Below, piece by piece: positions 16,840 to 25,824 of a DNA stretch of 37,494 nucleotides (within the stretch, counting starts at the first letter, position 1; each line of letters opens with the position of its first letter). This stretch comes from Pseudomonadota bacterium (GTDB lineage Bacteria > Pseudomonadota > Gammaproteobacteria > Burkholderiales > Eutrophovitaceae): assembly GCA_027624715.1 (NCBI GenBank), contig JAQBTV010000010.1, positions 1-37,494 on the forward strand, in the 5' to 3' direction. The notes below the pieces were generated by a model, which did no database searches, was not told the origin of the DNA, and saw only the letters and a list, made by a program, of their open reading frames with translations. Both the position numbers and the translations under genes were made by a program.

Positions 16840-18093
16840 ATGCTTAGACCAGTAATGACCTGGATTGATGAACGCTTCCCCATGAGTAAGATGGTGCGGG
16901 AGCATCTCACTGAATACTATGCACCAAAGAATTTCAACTTTTGGTACTTCTTTGGCGCTTTAGCCTTAGTTGTGTTGGCGATACAAATTCTTTCTGGCAT
17001 TTTTCTTACGATGCATTACAAGCCAGATGCTGATAAAGCATTTGCATCTGTGGAATACATCATGAGGGACGTACCTGCGGGATGGTTAATTCGGTACATA
17101 CACTCGACTGGAGCGTCCATGTTCTTTGTCGTTATTTACTTGCACATGTTTAGGGCGCTTTTGTATGGTTCATACCGAAAGCCTCGAGAATTATTATGGA
17201 TCTTTGGGATGGTAATTTACTTGTGCCTGATGGCGGAAGCATTCTTTGGTTATCTTTTGCCTTGGGGGCAAATGTCTTACTGGGGGGCTCAGGTAATCGT
17301 CAACTTATTTGGTGCTATTCCTTTTATTGGTCCTGATTTGGCTATTTGGATTAGAGGAGACTACGTTGTTTCCGATGCAACGCTAAGTCGATTCTTCGCG
17401 CTACACGTGATCGCCGTGCCCATCGCTCTACTTGGGCTTGTGGTGGCGCACATTATTTCTCTCCATGAGGTGGGCTCTAATAATCCTGACGGTATTGACA
17501 TTAAAAAACACAAAGACCCAATAACAGGTAAGCCTCTGGATGGTATCCCTTTCCATCCCTATTACACGGTGAAAGATTTATTTGGTCTTGTGGTCTTCCT
17601 GATCATATTTGCATCGATTGTTTTCTTTGCCCCAGAAATGGGTGGGTACTTCTTAGAGCACAACAACTTCATTCCAGCAGATCCGTTAAAAACGCCACCG
17701 CATATTGCGCCCGTTTGGTATTTCACACCTTTTTACTCGATTTTAAGAGCGGTTCCGCCGATGTTTGGCTCTCAATTCCCGGGTGTTTTAGCTATGGGTG
17801 GCGCAGTCATCATTTTGTTCTTGTTACCTTGGTTGGATAAGAGCCCGGTGCGATCAATAAGGTATAAAGGGCTACTTTTTAAGACATCGTTGGCGATTTT
17901 TGTAGTGTCATTCTTGCTACTTGGATATTTAGGGCTAAAGCCTATTAATATTTGGGGTCAAATCGGAGGTGCTGATGTGGCCACGTTGGTGGCACAGCTT
18001 TGTACGGCACTTTATTTTCTGTTTTTCCTATCCTTACCTATCGTTTCTCGACTTGATCGAACAAAGGCGGAGCCAGACCGGGTGACTTCATGA
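16840..18093 (+). CDS. petB: Cytochrome b of the bc1 complex
   Basis: Inner-membrane subunit that binds two b haems and holds both quinone sites. About 417 residues with eight or so hydrophobic helices. The haem ligand pairs are His 88/His 102 and His 189/His 204, with the usual 13- and 14-residue spacing. Other hallmarks are WGAQVIVNLFGAIPFIG, and PVWYFTPFYSILRA near the PEW-type Qo loop, here PVWY rather than PEWY, as is also seen in several proteobacteria. ATG 16840 follows petA by 4 bases; it overlaps petC by 4 bases (ATGA). Confidence 0.97.
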   Translation: MLRPVMTWIDERFPMSKMVREHLTEYYAPKNFNFWYFFGALALVVLAIQILSGIFLTMHYKPDADKAFASVEYIMRDVPAGWLIRYIHSTGASMFFVVIYLHMFRALLYGSYRKPRELLWIFGMVIYLCLMAEAFFGYLLPWGQMSYWGAQVIVNLFGAIPFIGPDLAIWIRGDYVVSDATLSRFFALHVIAVPIALLGLVVAHIISLHEVGSNNPDGIDIKKHKDPITGKPLDGIPFHPYYTVKDLFGLVVFLIIFASIVFFAPEMGGYFLEHNNFIPADPLKTPPHIAPVWYFTPFYSILRAVPPMFGSQFPGVLAMGGAVIILFLLPWLDKSPVRSIRYKGLLFKTSLAIFVVSFLLLGYLGLKPINIWGQIGGADVATLVAQLCTALYFLFFLSLPIVSRLDRTKAEPDRVTS

Positions 18094-18800
18094 AGAGTAC
18101 TTTAATCTTTTTGAGTTTCTTGTCTGTAGTTGGATTGGCAAGCGCAGCAGTTGGTGGGCATAGGCTGGATAGAGCTAATATTGACGCCTCTGATGCGGAA
18201 TCGCTACAACGGGGAGCAAAAATATTTGTAGATCGGTGCGTGAGTTGCCATTCAGCCGCTTCTATGCGTTATAACCGACTTACTGATATAGGCCTCTCAG
18301 AGAATCAGATCAAGCAGTATTTTATTGCTGACGATATGGTTAAAGTGGGTGACACCATAAAGAGTGCCATTCCAGCGTCAGATGCAAAAGCCATGTTCGG
18401 TGTGTTGCCGCCTGATTTGTCTGTCGTTTCTCGGTCAAGAGGGGCAGATTGGCTCTACACGTATCTACGAAGTTTTTATAAAGATGACACTGCAACTACG
18501 GGTTGGAATAACCTTCTTTATCCTAATGTTGCCATGCCAAACGTCTTCTCGCAGGAACAGGGTGTTTTTAGTGCTGTGCATTCTATGAGCGGACTAAGTC
18601 TAACGGTTGAAACGGAAGGGTCATTAACAGCCGACACATTCGATGATCTGATGTTAGATTTAACAAATTTTTTAGTTTATATGGGAGAGCCAGCGGCGGA
18701 AAAACGCAAGCAAATTGGCAGTCTCGTGATTATCTTCCTGATTCTTTTTGCTTTCATGGCTTGGGCTGTCAAAAGAGAATTTTGGAAGGACATACATTGA
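18090..18800 (+). CDS. petC: Cytochrome c1 of the bc1 complex
   Basis: Periplasmic haem subunit that passes electrons from the Rieske protein to soluble cytochrome c. The 236 residues include a signal peptide (about 1-19), the haem motif CVSCH (Cys 50, Cys 53, His 54) followed by SAASMRYNRL, a likely axial Met in the MPNVFS segment, and a C-terminal membrane anchor (about residues 208-228) before KREFWKDIH. The start overlaps the petB stop. The usual petABC order is intact. Confidence 0.96.
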   Translation: MKSTLIFLSFLSVVGLASAAVGGHRLDRANIDASDAESLQRGAKIFVDRCVSCHSAASMRYNRLTDIGLSENQIKQYFIADDMVKVGDTIKSAIPASDAKAMFGVLPPDLSVVSRSRGADWLYTYLRSFYKDDTATTGWNNLLYPNVAMPNVFSQEQGVFSAVHSMSGLSLTVETEGSLTADTFDDLMLDLTNFLVYMGEPAAEKRKQIGSLVIIFLILFAFMAWAVKREFWKDIH

Positions 18801-18849
18801 TAAAGAACGTTAAGAAAAAGGCGTTAATTAAAAACGGGGGACAACAAAA

Positions 18850-19449
18850 ATGATGACGCTCTACTCGGGCACGACATGCCCTTTTAGCCAAAGATGTAGG
18901 ATTGTTTTAATAGAAAAAGGTATGGATTTTCAGATTGTAGATGTGGATTTATTTGATAAACCGGAGGATTTAGCTGTGATGAATCCTTACAATCAAACAC
19001 CGGTTTTAGTAGATAGAGATTTTGTACTTTATGAATCAAATATCATTAACGAGTATATTGATGACCGATTTCCGCATCCGCAATTGATGCCGGCTGATCC
19101 TGCGCTTAAAGCAAGAGCTAGATTGTTTCTGTTTCATTTTGAGGATGATCTTTTTTCGTATATTCCAGCCATGGAATCCGGAACGGTACGTCAGGCTGAG
19201 CAGGCTAGGAGCCAGGTTCGAGATGGTTTGATTCAAATTGCTCCGGTTTTTTTGCGTCAGAAATATATGCTAGGTGACGATTTTTCTATGCTTGATGTGG
19301 CTATCTCGCCACTCCTTTGGCGACTGGATCTTTATGGTATCCATCTTCCCAAACAAGCGGCTCCCATCATGAAGTATGCGGAGCGATTATTTAGCCGTTC
19401 TGCTTTTGTTGAGGCATTAACGCCCTCAGAAAAGGTGATGCGTAAGTGA
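18850..19449 (+). CDS. sspA: Stringent starvation protein A
   Basis: A GST-fold, RNA-polymerase-associated regulator of stationary-phase genes. The 199 residues begin with TLYSGTTCPFSQRCRIVLIE, keeping the thioredoxin-like N-terminal domain, and contain NQTPVLVDRDFVLYESNIINEYID typical of SspA (shown in part). SspA proteins lack glutathione transferase activity. ATG 18850 or 18853 may be used; GGGGGAC lies upstream. It follows petC by 49 bases and overlaps sspB by 4, the normal pairing. Confidence 0.93.
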   Translation: MMTLYSGTTCPFSQRCRIVLIEKGMDFQIVDVDLFDKPEDLAVMNPYNQTPVLVDRDFVLYESNIINEYIDDRFPHPQLMPADPALKARARLFLFHFEDDLFSYIPAMESGTVRQAEQARSQVRDGLIQIAPVFLRQKYMLGDDFSMLDVAISPLLWRLDLYGIHLPKQAAPIMKYAERLFSRSAFVEALTPSEKVMRK

Positions 19450-19868
19450 AGGCGCTTCCCTCAACTTGGCCCTATCTTATTCGGGCTATTTATGATTGGT
19501 GTTGTGATACATCGCAAACGCCCTATCTTTCGGTTCGGGTGTCAGAAGCATCTAATGTTCCTATGGAACACGCTCAGGATGGCGAAATCGTTTTGAACAT
19601 TGGTGCAGGCGCAACAAGAGATCTGCGAATTGAAAATGAAGCAATCACTTTTTCGGCTCGCTTTAATGCGATCCCTAGGGAAATTTACGTCTCAATTAAA
19701 GATGTGAAGAGGATTTTCTCTCGAGAATCTGGGCAGGGGCTTGCATTTGATTTACAAGATACTTCAGAGCAGCAGAGCCCAAATATTGTAGAAAATGAAC
19801 TGGTGGATCTAGTTCGTATTTCATCGAAGAAAAGGTTAAGGATCGTTAAGAAGCCAATTAGTGATTGA
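19446..19868 (+). CDS. sspB: ClpXP protease specificity factor SspB
   Basis: Adaptor that brings ssrA-tagged proteins from stalled ribosomes to ClpXP. The 140-residue protein starts at GTG inside the sspA stop. The substrate-binding domain is recognisable from STWPYLIRAIYDWCCDT, then PYLSVRV and IVLNIGAGATRDL. A flexible linker leads to KKRLRIVKKPISD, where LRIVK corresponds to the ClpX-binding LRVVK tail of E. coli SspB; five extra residues follow it. It is followed 22 bases later by tRNA-Thr. Confidence 0.93.
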   Translation: MKALPSTWPYLIRAIYDWCCDTSQTPYLSVRVSEASNVPMEHAQDGEIVLNIGAGATRDLRIENEAITFSARFNAIPREIYVSIKDVKRIFSRESGQGLAFDLQDTSEQQSPNIVENELVDLVRISSKKRLRIVKKPISD

Positions 19869-19890
19869 AGCATTTATAATCAATACTTCA

Positions 19891-19966
<76 letters not shown>

Positions 19967-19994
19967 TAATTTTGAATATTACCGGGAGGTTGTA

Positions 19995-20357
19995 ATGCTC
20001 ATTGTAAGCAATACGAAAAACCGATTGGGGTGGTTGCTAGGCTTTTTTCTCTGCGGGCTGGCAACTTTAGAAGTAGTTGCTGCTGAGGTGACCTTCGAGG
20101 ACGCGCAAATCCGTACTGTGCATGCGCGTAAGGCGATGGAAGAGATGAAAAGGCCATACGATGCCGCCATTGAGAAATCTCAAACGAGACGTGCTACGGT
20201 GGCTGATCTCACCGCAAAGTTGAAAGCTGCTCAAGCAGAGCTTGATGAGGCTGAGGTGCAAGTTCTCAGTCTTGAGAAGGAATATGAAAAGCTACAAAAA
20301 ATTTGGGCAGAGGAAGCAAAGAGGCTCAAGGAAATTCATAGTAAAGAACGTCGTTAG
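19995..20357 (+). CDS. Small secreted coiled-coil protein, function unknown
   Basis: About 120 residues. A Sec signal peptide (residues 1 to about 30, with the probable cut after VAA) precedes a highly charged, Ala/Glu/Lys-rich region with heptad-like spacing that should form one long coiled coil, ending HSKERR. ATG 19995 follows GGGAGGT at 19984-19990; the earlier in-frame start would lie inside the tRNA. It sits between tRNA-Thr and sucC (36 bases away). I do not recognise a family. It may be a periplasmic or envelope helical protein; no enzymatic motif is seen. Confidence 0.7.
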   Translation: MLIVSNTKNRLGWLLGFFLCGLATLEVVAAEVTFEDAQIRTVHARKAMEEMKRPYDAAIEKSQTRRATVADLTAKLKAAQAELDEAEVQVLSLEKEYEKLQKIWAEEAKRLKEIHSKERR

Positions 20358-20393
20358 TCCTACAATCAATATGAAAATCGGGTTAAAACTCGC

Positions 20394-21563
20394 ATGAAGA
20401 TCCACGAATATCAAGCGAAAGAAATTTTGCGTGCCTACGGGGTTAAAACCCCAAAGGGAGTCCCATGTTTTTCAGTAGAGGAGGCAGAAGCGGCTGCTCG
20501 AAAATTGGGTGGAAATGTCTGGGTCGTAAAAGCACAAATTCACGCTGGAGGACGCGGTAAGGGTGGTGGCGTCAAGCTTGTTAAATCCTTTGACGAAGTG
20601 AGGTCGGTCGCTTCAAGCATCCTTGGGATGCACTTGGTGACACATCAAACGGGCTCAGGTGGACAGTTAGTCAAACGCCTCATGGTTGAAGAGGGCGCGC
20701 AGATTGAAAAAGAGGTATATGTAGGCATGGTTGTTGATCGCTCGACTCAAACCATATGTCTTATGGCCTCCTCAGAGGGAGGTGTGGACATTGAGGAGGT
20801 GGCGGCTTCTACACCTGGAAAAATCTATAAAGTTTTCATTGATCCTAAGCAAGGGCTTGATCGAGTTGCGGCGCTTAAATTGAGTGAACAAATTGGAGTA
20901 CCTCGAGAGGTTCTAGAAAAAGGGGCTGACCTATTTGAGGGGTTATATCAAGCATTTGTTGATACCGATGCCTCGTTAGCGGAAATCAACCCCATGGTTC
21001 TCACAGCCGATGGCGACGTATTGGCGCTTGATGCGAAAATGAATTTCGATGCTAACGCATTATTCAGGCAGCCTAAGATCCTCGATATGCGTGATTTGGA
21101 TGAGGAGGATCCTGCCGAAATTGAGGCCTCAAAATTTGATCTGTCTTATATCTCTCTAGATGGAGACATCGGCTGCCTCGTTAATGGTGCAGGCTTAGCT
21201 ATGGCAACTATGGATGCCATTAAATTGTTTGGTGGTGAGCCAGCGAACTTTTTAGATGTGGGTGGTGGCGCCACCACTGAGAAAGTTACCGAGGCGTTCA
21301 AAATTATGTTGTCTAACCCAAAGCTAAAAGCCATTTTGGTAAATATTTTTGGTGGCATTATGCGCTGTGATGTTATTGCGACTGGTGTTGTCGAGGCGGC
21401 AAAACAGGTTGATCTCACTGTTCCATTGGTGGTTCGCATGAAGGGAACTAACGAAGATTTGGGTAAACAGATTTTAAGAGAGTCTGGGCTGCCAATTATT
21501 TCATCTGACAATATAGCTGATGCGGCTCAGCGGGCCGTCGAAGCAGCGCAAGGTGGTCAATAA
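20394..21563 (+). CDS. sucC: Succinyl-CoA synthetase (ADP-forming) beta subunit
   Basis: TCA-cycle enzyme subunit that binds nucleotide and succinate, coupling succinyl-CoA cleavage to ATP formation. The 389 residues match E. coli SucC (388). The start [17 protein letters not shown] is canonical, the ATP-grasp segment [13 protein letters not shown] is intact, and [13 protein letters not shown] with GGGAT upstream is conserved. It is followed by sucD after one base. The alpha-ketoglutarate dehydrogenase genes are not adjacent. Confidence 0.98.
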   Translation: MKIHEYQAKEILRAYGVKTPKGVPCFSVEEAEAAARKLGGNVWVVKAQIHAGGRGKGGGVKLVKSFDEVRSVASSILGMHLVTHQTGSGGQLVKRLMVEEGAQIEKEVYVGMVVDRSTQTICLMASSEGGVDIEEVAASTPGKIYKVFIDPKQGLDRVAALKLSEQIGVPREVLEKGADLFEGLYQAFVDTDASLAEINPMVLTADGDVLALDAKMNFDANALFRQPKILDMRDLDEEDPAEIEASKFDLSYISLDGDIGCLVNGAGLAMATMDAIKLFGGEPANFLDVGGGATTEKVTEAFKIMLSNPKLKAILVNIFGGIMRCDVIATGVVEAAKQVDLTVPLVVRMKGTNEDLGKQILRESGLPIISSDNIADAAQRAVEAAQGGQ

Positions 21564-21564
21564 G

Positions 21565-22446
21565 ATGTCGATCTTAATAAATAAAAATACGCGAGTTATT
21601 ACCCAAGGAATTACGGGAAAGACCGGTCAGTTTCATACTCAAATCAGTCGGGATTACGCAAACGGTCAATCTTGTTACGTTGCTGGCGTGAATCCGAAAA
21701 AAGCTGGGCAAGATTTTGAGGGGATCCCGATTTATGGAACGGTGGTTGAGGCGAAACAGCAAACCGGGGCAACGGTATCTGTGGTTTATGTGCCCCCAGC
21801 CGGGGCCGCTGCTGCGATACTGGAAGCAGTAGAGGCGGAACTTGATTTGGTGATTTGTATTACTGAGGGAATTCCGGTTAAAGACATGATTGAGCTCCGG
21901 CATAGCATGCGTAGCATGAATAGTCGTACGTTATTGCTTGGGCCAAATTGCCCAGGTGTGATCACGCCTGATGAATTAAAAATTGGGATCATGCCGGGAC
22001 ATATTCATAGAAAAGGCCGTATCGGTGTGGTTTCTCGATCTGGGACGTTGACGTATGAAGCTGTTGCTCAATTAACTGAGTTGGGTCTCGGGCAAAGCAC
22101 GGCTGTCGGTATTGGTGGCGATCCTGTTAATGGCCTCAAACACATTGACGTATTAAAACTATTTAATGAAGATCCAGGAACTGATGCCGTTGTGATGATC
22201 GGTGAAATTGGTGGTACCGATGAAGAAACTGCAGCCGTTTGGGTTAAGGAGCACATGTCAAAGCCAGTTGTGGGATTCATAGCTGGAGTTACTGCGCCTC
22301 CTGGAAAAAGAATGGGACATGCAGGAGCTATCATTTCAGGCGGTCAGGGAACTGCCGAAGGAAAGCTTGAAATCATGGATGCCAGTGGCATTTCGATCAC
22401 TCGAGACCCATCTAAAATGGGATCGCTGCTACAGTCAGTTCTCTGA
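21565..22446 (+). CDS. sucD: Succinyl-CoA synthetase alpha subunit
   Basis: Catalytic partner of SucC that binds CoA and carries the phosphohistidine intermediate. The 293 residues from ATG 21565 begin MSILINKNTRVITQGITG, a canonical N-terminus; the longer frame within sucC is rejected. The active His is residue 252 in GHAGAIISGG. The CoA-binding GITGKTGQFH and GPNCPGVI motifs are clear. Its last 12 bases overlap the end of the CWC gene on the opposite strand. Confidence 0.98.
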   Translation: MSILINKNTRVITQGITGKTGQFHTQISRDYANGQSCYVAGVNPKKAGQDFEGIPIYGTVVEAKQQTGATVSVVYVPPAGAAAAILEAVEAELDLVICITEGIPVKDMIELRHSMRSMNSRTLLLGPNCPGVITPDELKIGIMPGHIHRKGRIGVVSRSGTLTYEAVAQLTELGLGQSTAVGIGGDPVNGLKHIDVLKLFNEDPGTDAVVMIGEIGGTDEETAAVWVKEHMSKPVVGFIAGVTAPPGKRMGHAGAIISGGQGTAEGKLEIMDASGISITRDPSKMGSLLQSVL

Positions 22447-22617
22447 CGTAATTTTTTTTGAATAGATGGCCTCGGCAATGCAGCTCGGGCACAAACAGGA
22501 GTAACCACGATCCCCAGATAAGATATTCGGGAAATCGGTAGCGCACCAGCACGGTTGAGTGTCGCGTATCCCACAATTAAACTCAGTCCTGCACCGCTCA
22601 CACAAGTTCACAGTCAT
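22435..22617 (-). CDS. Cysteine-rich CWC family mini-protein
   Basis: A 60-residue protein with eight cysteines at 6, 9, 15, 23, 25, 41, 43 and 46, including the diagnostic CWC triplet and a final CLCPSC. This pattern fits the cysteine-rich CWC family, thought to bind metal; its role is unknown. It starts 14 bases after the GST stop on the same strand, so the two are likely cotranscribed. Its 3' end overlaps the sucD 3' end by 12 bases. Confidence 0.75.
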   Translation of the reverse strand: MTVNLCERCRTEFNCGIRDTQPCWCATDFPNILSGDRGYSCLCPSCIAEAIYSKKITSEN

Positions 22618-22631
22618 TGTCTCCGCTCGAT

Positions 22632-23255
22632 TTAGTTCAGAAAAGGAACTGCCATTCCTTTTTTGACTGCCTCTCTATTTCCGATCGTGTCGTACCAGAT
22701 AGAAACGCTAGGATAATTGGCCAGTTCGATTTTATGCCATTCGTGTCGAGCCACCCAAGGAAATGTAGCGATATCGGCTATTGAGTAGTCTTCGGACATA
22801 AATTCATTTTTAGACAAGTGATCATCAAGCACACCATACAGCCGGGCAGTCTCTTTTTGATAACGATCAATAGCATAGGGAATTGGTTCTGGCGCGGCTC
22901 GAAGAAAATGATGGACTTGTCCAAATATTGGTCCAGGTCCGCCCATTTGGAACATGAGCCATTGAATGGCGGTGTACCGATTAGGGCCTGAGGCTGGCAG
23001 AAATCGCTGAAATTTTTCTGCTAGATAAATCAAAATGGCACCCGATTCAAAGAGTGCTAGAGGTGATCCACTATCTGTGTCGTGATCGACAATCGCTGGA
23101 ATTTTATTGTTGGGGCTGATCGCCAGGAACTCAGTAGAGAATTGTTCGTCTTTACCAATATTGATACTGATTGTTCGGTAGTCTGTGGCTAGCTCCTCCA
23201 GCATGATCGAGACTTTTCTGCCGTTCGGCGTTCCCCATGTGTATAAATCTATCAA
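22632..23255 (-). CDS. Glutathione S-transferase family protein (Nu-class/YfcG-like)
   Basis: A 207-residue GST with a thioredoxin-like N-terminal domain beginning DLYTWGTPNGRKVSIMLEEL. The TPNG motif replaces the usual catalytic Tyr/Ser and is typical of YfcG/YghU-type (Nu-class) enzymes, which have disulfide-bond reductase activity with glutathione. NKIPAIVDHD provides the cis-Pro loop, and ESGAILIYLAEK the glutathione-binding Glu-Ser. The C-terminal helical domain is complete. It is probably the first gene of a two-gene unit with the CWC protein. Substrate is unknown. Confidence 0.9.
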   Translation of the reverse strand: MIDLYTWGTPNGRKVSIMLEELATDYRTISINIGKDEQFSTEFLAISPNNKIPAIVDHDTDSGSPLALFESGAILIYLAEKFQRFLPASGPNRYTAIQWLMFQMGGPGPIFGQVHHFLRAAPEPIPYAIDRYQKETARLYGVLDDHLSKNEFMSEDYSIADIATFPWVARHEWHKIELANYPSVSIWYDTIGNREAVKKGMAVPFLN

Positions 23256-23343
23256 TGTAATCCCCCATGTTAAGTAGTTGTATGATGGTGGTCATCATGT
23301 AGGTTATTTACAAACAGTTTAAACGAAGAGGTTACTTAAGTCC

Positions 23344-23556
23344 TTGGTTAAGTGGATACTGACGATAACTCTTATTTTAGGTTTAGCCGCATACACTAAA
23401 CCTATTTTTCGCAAATTACTGGGAAAGTTGTTTGGTCGAGAGACGATGCCCGGTGATATCACGATGCATGTCTTTGGGCGAAAGTTATATTTGCCGTTTG
23501 GCTCGACGGTTTTATTTAGTTTTATTGCGACCTGCTTATATTGGAGTATTCGTTGA
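23344..23556 (+). CDS. DUF2905 family small membrane protein
   Basis: A 70-residue protein with a hydrophobic N-terminal helix (about residues 3-17) and a C-terminal hydrophobic stretch (about 52-68). The middle LGRET/PGDITMHVFGRKLYLPFGS resembles the LPGDI core of DUF2905. Function is unknown. The start is uncertain: TTG 23344 is used, with GAGG at 23328-23331 as a rather distant ribosome site. It is divergent from the GST gene (88 bases) and convergent with cca (24 bases). Confidence 0.7.
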   Translation: MVKWILTITLILGLAAYTKPIFRKLLGKLFGRETMPGDITMHVFGRKLYLPFGSTVLFSFIATCLYWSIR

Positions 23557-23580
23557 TGCCTTAATGGGTTTCATTCAACA

Positions 23581-24768
23581 TTATTTTTGTTTAGGAAGTC
23601 CGTGTTTCAAAGCGGTAACGCGCGTATTTCTTATGCGTTGATTGATGGTGCCGACATTTTCTCTATTCGGTAAGTCATCATATTTGAGTGATTTTAATAT
23701 GTCTAATGCATGCGTAAGACTTGCTAAATGTTGTGGATACGTTTCTTCCGCAAGGATGTGGCCGATAATTTTCGCGGCGGCCAAGACATTTTTAAAGCGT
23801 TCTGGGTTTCTTAAACCGTCAAGGTGCATCACAAGATCCAGCATATGTTCATTTGATAGCTCAGATGCGTGAGAGATTGAGCCAAGATGGCTTAAAAGAA
23901 GCACGGAAGTTTGATATTGAGACTTAGAGGCTCTGAGTCGGGTCAATAATGCTTTCGCATATTCGATATTACGGGCGACCACGTCGGGGCTTTTGTTCCT
24001 GATAATCGCGGTGAGGTCCTGTTCGGTCAATAACGAAAAAATTGCTACCCTAATTTCAATGGACGATTGATTGGCTGCGGCAAGGTCAAGAGCTTTGAAA
24101 ATGAGTTCTCGATTTCCAGGTTTAAGCGTACCGTGTGAGAATGTATTGCTAATTGCATTTAAAGCCCCGCAGTTTATCAAGTTATCGATCATTCGAGCTG
24201 GAGCTGTTCCCATGAGCCCCTTTGTGATCTCGTTCCAAATTCGTTCAGGACTCAAGTGCTCCAGCTCACCCGAATTAACGATATTAACCATGAGGCTGTA
24301 TGTCTCCGGGTGAATGTCGAAATCAAGTTTAGACGTAAATCGGCATACTCGAAGTACGCGCAGTGGATCCTCAACAAAGGCGCCGCTGACATGCCTGAGT
24401 ACTCTTTTTTTTAGGTCGGAAACTCCGTCAAATGGATCGATCAATGCGCCTTCAGTGGATTTGGCGATCGCATTAATCGTTAGATCTCTTCTCTCTAGAT
24501 CTTGCTCTAAGGTTACTGAGGGCTCCGCACGAAAGGTAAAACCTTGATGACCGTGGCCCGCTTTGCGCTCAGTGCGTGCAAGAGCATATTCCTCTTTCGT
24601 GCGAGGATGTAGAAACACTGGAAAGTCTCGACCTACCGGAATGAAACCTTGTGCGATCATTTCTTCGACACTCGAGCCCACTACCACAAAGTCTCGATCA
24701 GTGACCGGCAGACCCAGTAAATCATCCCTGACTGCTCCGCCAACTAGATAATAAGATGGTTTATTCAT
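23581..24768 (-). CDS. cca: CCA tRNA nucleotidyltransferase with degenerate HD domain
   Basis: Adds or repairs the 3' CCA of tRNAs. The 395-residue protein has the class II nucleotidyltransferase head [14 protein letters not shown] with catalytic Asp 24 and Asp 26 in TDRDFVVVG, then [10 protein letters not shown] and [12 protein letters not shown] with the nucleotide-selecting region. E. coli Cca also has a C-terminal HD phosphohydrolase domain. Here the region that should carry the HD pair (THDLGK in relatives) reads SLLTEQ and the flanking metal-binding histidines are not recognisable. So the phosphatase/phosphodiesterase activities are probably lost while CCA addition remains. It is the only cca seen, next to an NDUFA9-like gene 30 bases upstream. 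Confidence 0.92.
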   Translation of the reverse strand: MNKPSYYLVGGAVRDDLLGLPVTDRDFVVVGSSVEEMIAQGFIPVGRDFPVFLHPRTKEEYALARTERKAGHGHQGFTFRAEPSVTLEQDLERRDLTINAIAKSTEGALIDPFDGVSDLKKRVLRHVSGAFVEDPLRVLRVCRFTSKLDFDIHPETYSLMVNIVNSGELEHLSPERIWNEITKGLMGTAPARMIDNLINCGALNAISNTFSHGTLKPGNRELIFKALDLAAANQSSIEIRVAIFSLLTEQDLTAIIRNKSPDVVARNIEYAKALLTRLRASKSQYQTSVLLLSHLGSISHASELSNEHMLDLVMHLDGLRNPERFKNVLAAAKIIGHILAEETYPQHLASLTHALDILKSLKYDDLPNRENVGTINQRIRNTRVTALKHGLPKQK

Positions 24769-24798
24769 AGAGATTACAGTGCTCGAATGGCGAGTTCT

Positions 24799-25704
24799 TT
24801 AAGTTAATTGAGAAAGGTAGCTTGGTGCAATGCTTTCAATTGTTTTGTAAGCGGTGATTACTGCTGTGTCACACGTATTATCGATGGACATGGATGCCAA
24901 GTTATCTCGAGTGATCAGGTTAAGTTGAAGCAGCTCTAATATTCTTACTTGCAGTTGGGCCGCCCAGTCCGGAAGTGGGATTATCCTTGGAGAGAATCGG
25001 CCAAATGCGGTGGCGTAGCGAACCAGTTCGATTAGTTCATACTGTCGTGGCCCACAGAGCTCTAGTAGCAATCTTTTTTCGTCTCCGTTGATGCAATTCA
25101 TTACAGCTTGAGTGACATCACCAACGAATATGGGTTGGAACTTTGCTGTAGGTTTGGCTAGTGGTATGAGGGGCAACCAATTGGCAAGCTTGGCGAACAT
25201 TGATAAAAAAGAGTCTCCATCGCCAAAAACGACCGATGGACGAAGTATGTACGAAACAATTGACTTTTGTAATGTCTCCGAAATAATTTTTTCTCCTTCA
25301 GCTTTTGATCTCAGATAGGCACTTGGCGCTGAGACTAGGGCTTTAAGTGCTGATAGGTGAATGAGTTTACTAATTTTTTTGTTATTACAACTGGAAACAA
25401 TTTTTTCCACAAATCTTGCATGAAACTTTGTAAAGTCACCCTTCCGAGTTTCATGGAGAATGCCCACACAATTAATGACGATGTCAACGCCTACAAATAA
25501 TTGATCAAGACTGTCAAGTTTGGAAATGTCAGTTTGAAGTAGCTCTACGTTTTGAAGGATGATCAAACCACCTTTTGTGCGCTCCCTGTTTCTAGTGGGT
25601 ATTCGAACTTGATAACCGGCTCTTGAGAGGGCGTGAGCCAGGTAGCCGCCGATAAATCCGGCGCCACCTAAAATCAATACTGTAGTCTGGTTGTATTTAT
25701 TCAT
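24799..25704 (-). CDS. NDUFA9-like NAD(P)-binding epimerase family protein
   Basis: About 301 residues, an SDR-fold protein related to the NDUFA9 accessory subunit of mitochondrial complex I. The N-terminal NAD(P) motif GGAGFIGGYLAHALSRAGY is clear, followed by VNCVGIL and LIHLSAL. The YLRSKAEGE stretch keeps a Tyr-x3-Lys pair. ATG 25704 is chosen over GTG 25716. Bacterial members are often near cca in betaproteobacteria; their role is not settled. It lies 30 bases upstream of cca on the same strand and is divergent from rpiA. Confidence 0.85.
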   Translation of the reverse strand: MNKYNQTTVLILGGAGFIGGYLAHALSRAGYQVRIPTRNRERTKGGLIILQNVELLQTDISKLDSLDQLFVGVDIVINCVGILHETRKGDFTKFHARFVEKIVSSCNNKKISKLIHLSALKALVSAPSAYLRSKAEGEKIISETLQKSIVSYILRPSVVFGDGDSFLSMFAKLANWLPLIPLAKPTAKFQPIFVGDVTQAVMNCINGDEKRLLLELCGPRQYELIELVRYATAFGRFSPRIIPLPDWAAQLQVRILELLQLNLITRDNLASMSIDNTCDTAVITAYKTIESIAPSYLSQLT

Positions 25705-25824
25705 TAAATTTCCCACTTATATGTTTTCTTGATGATATTCTATCTTCAAACAATTAAGTAATAAGAATATAGTCACATTAAAAATTCTTTAGCTGTAATT
25801 TTAAACATTAAAGTTTTAGGTTGA

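Noticed and set aside
23642-24751. Several plus-strand frames of 60-80 residues opposite cca
   Set aside because: Antisense shadows of the CCA enzyme; low-complexity Ser/Arg-rich products with no motifs.
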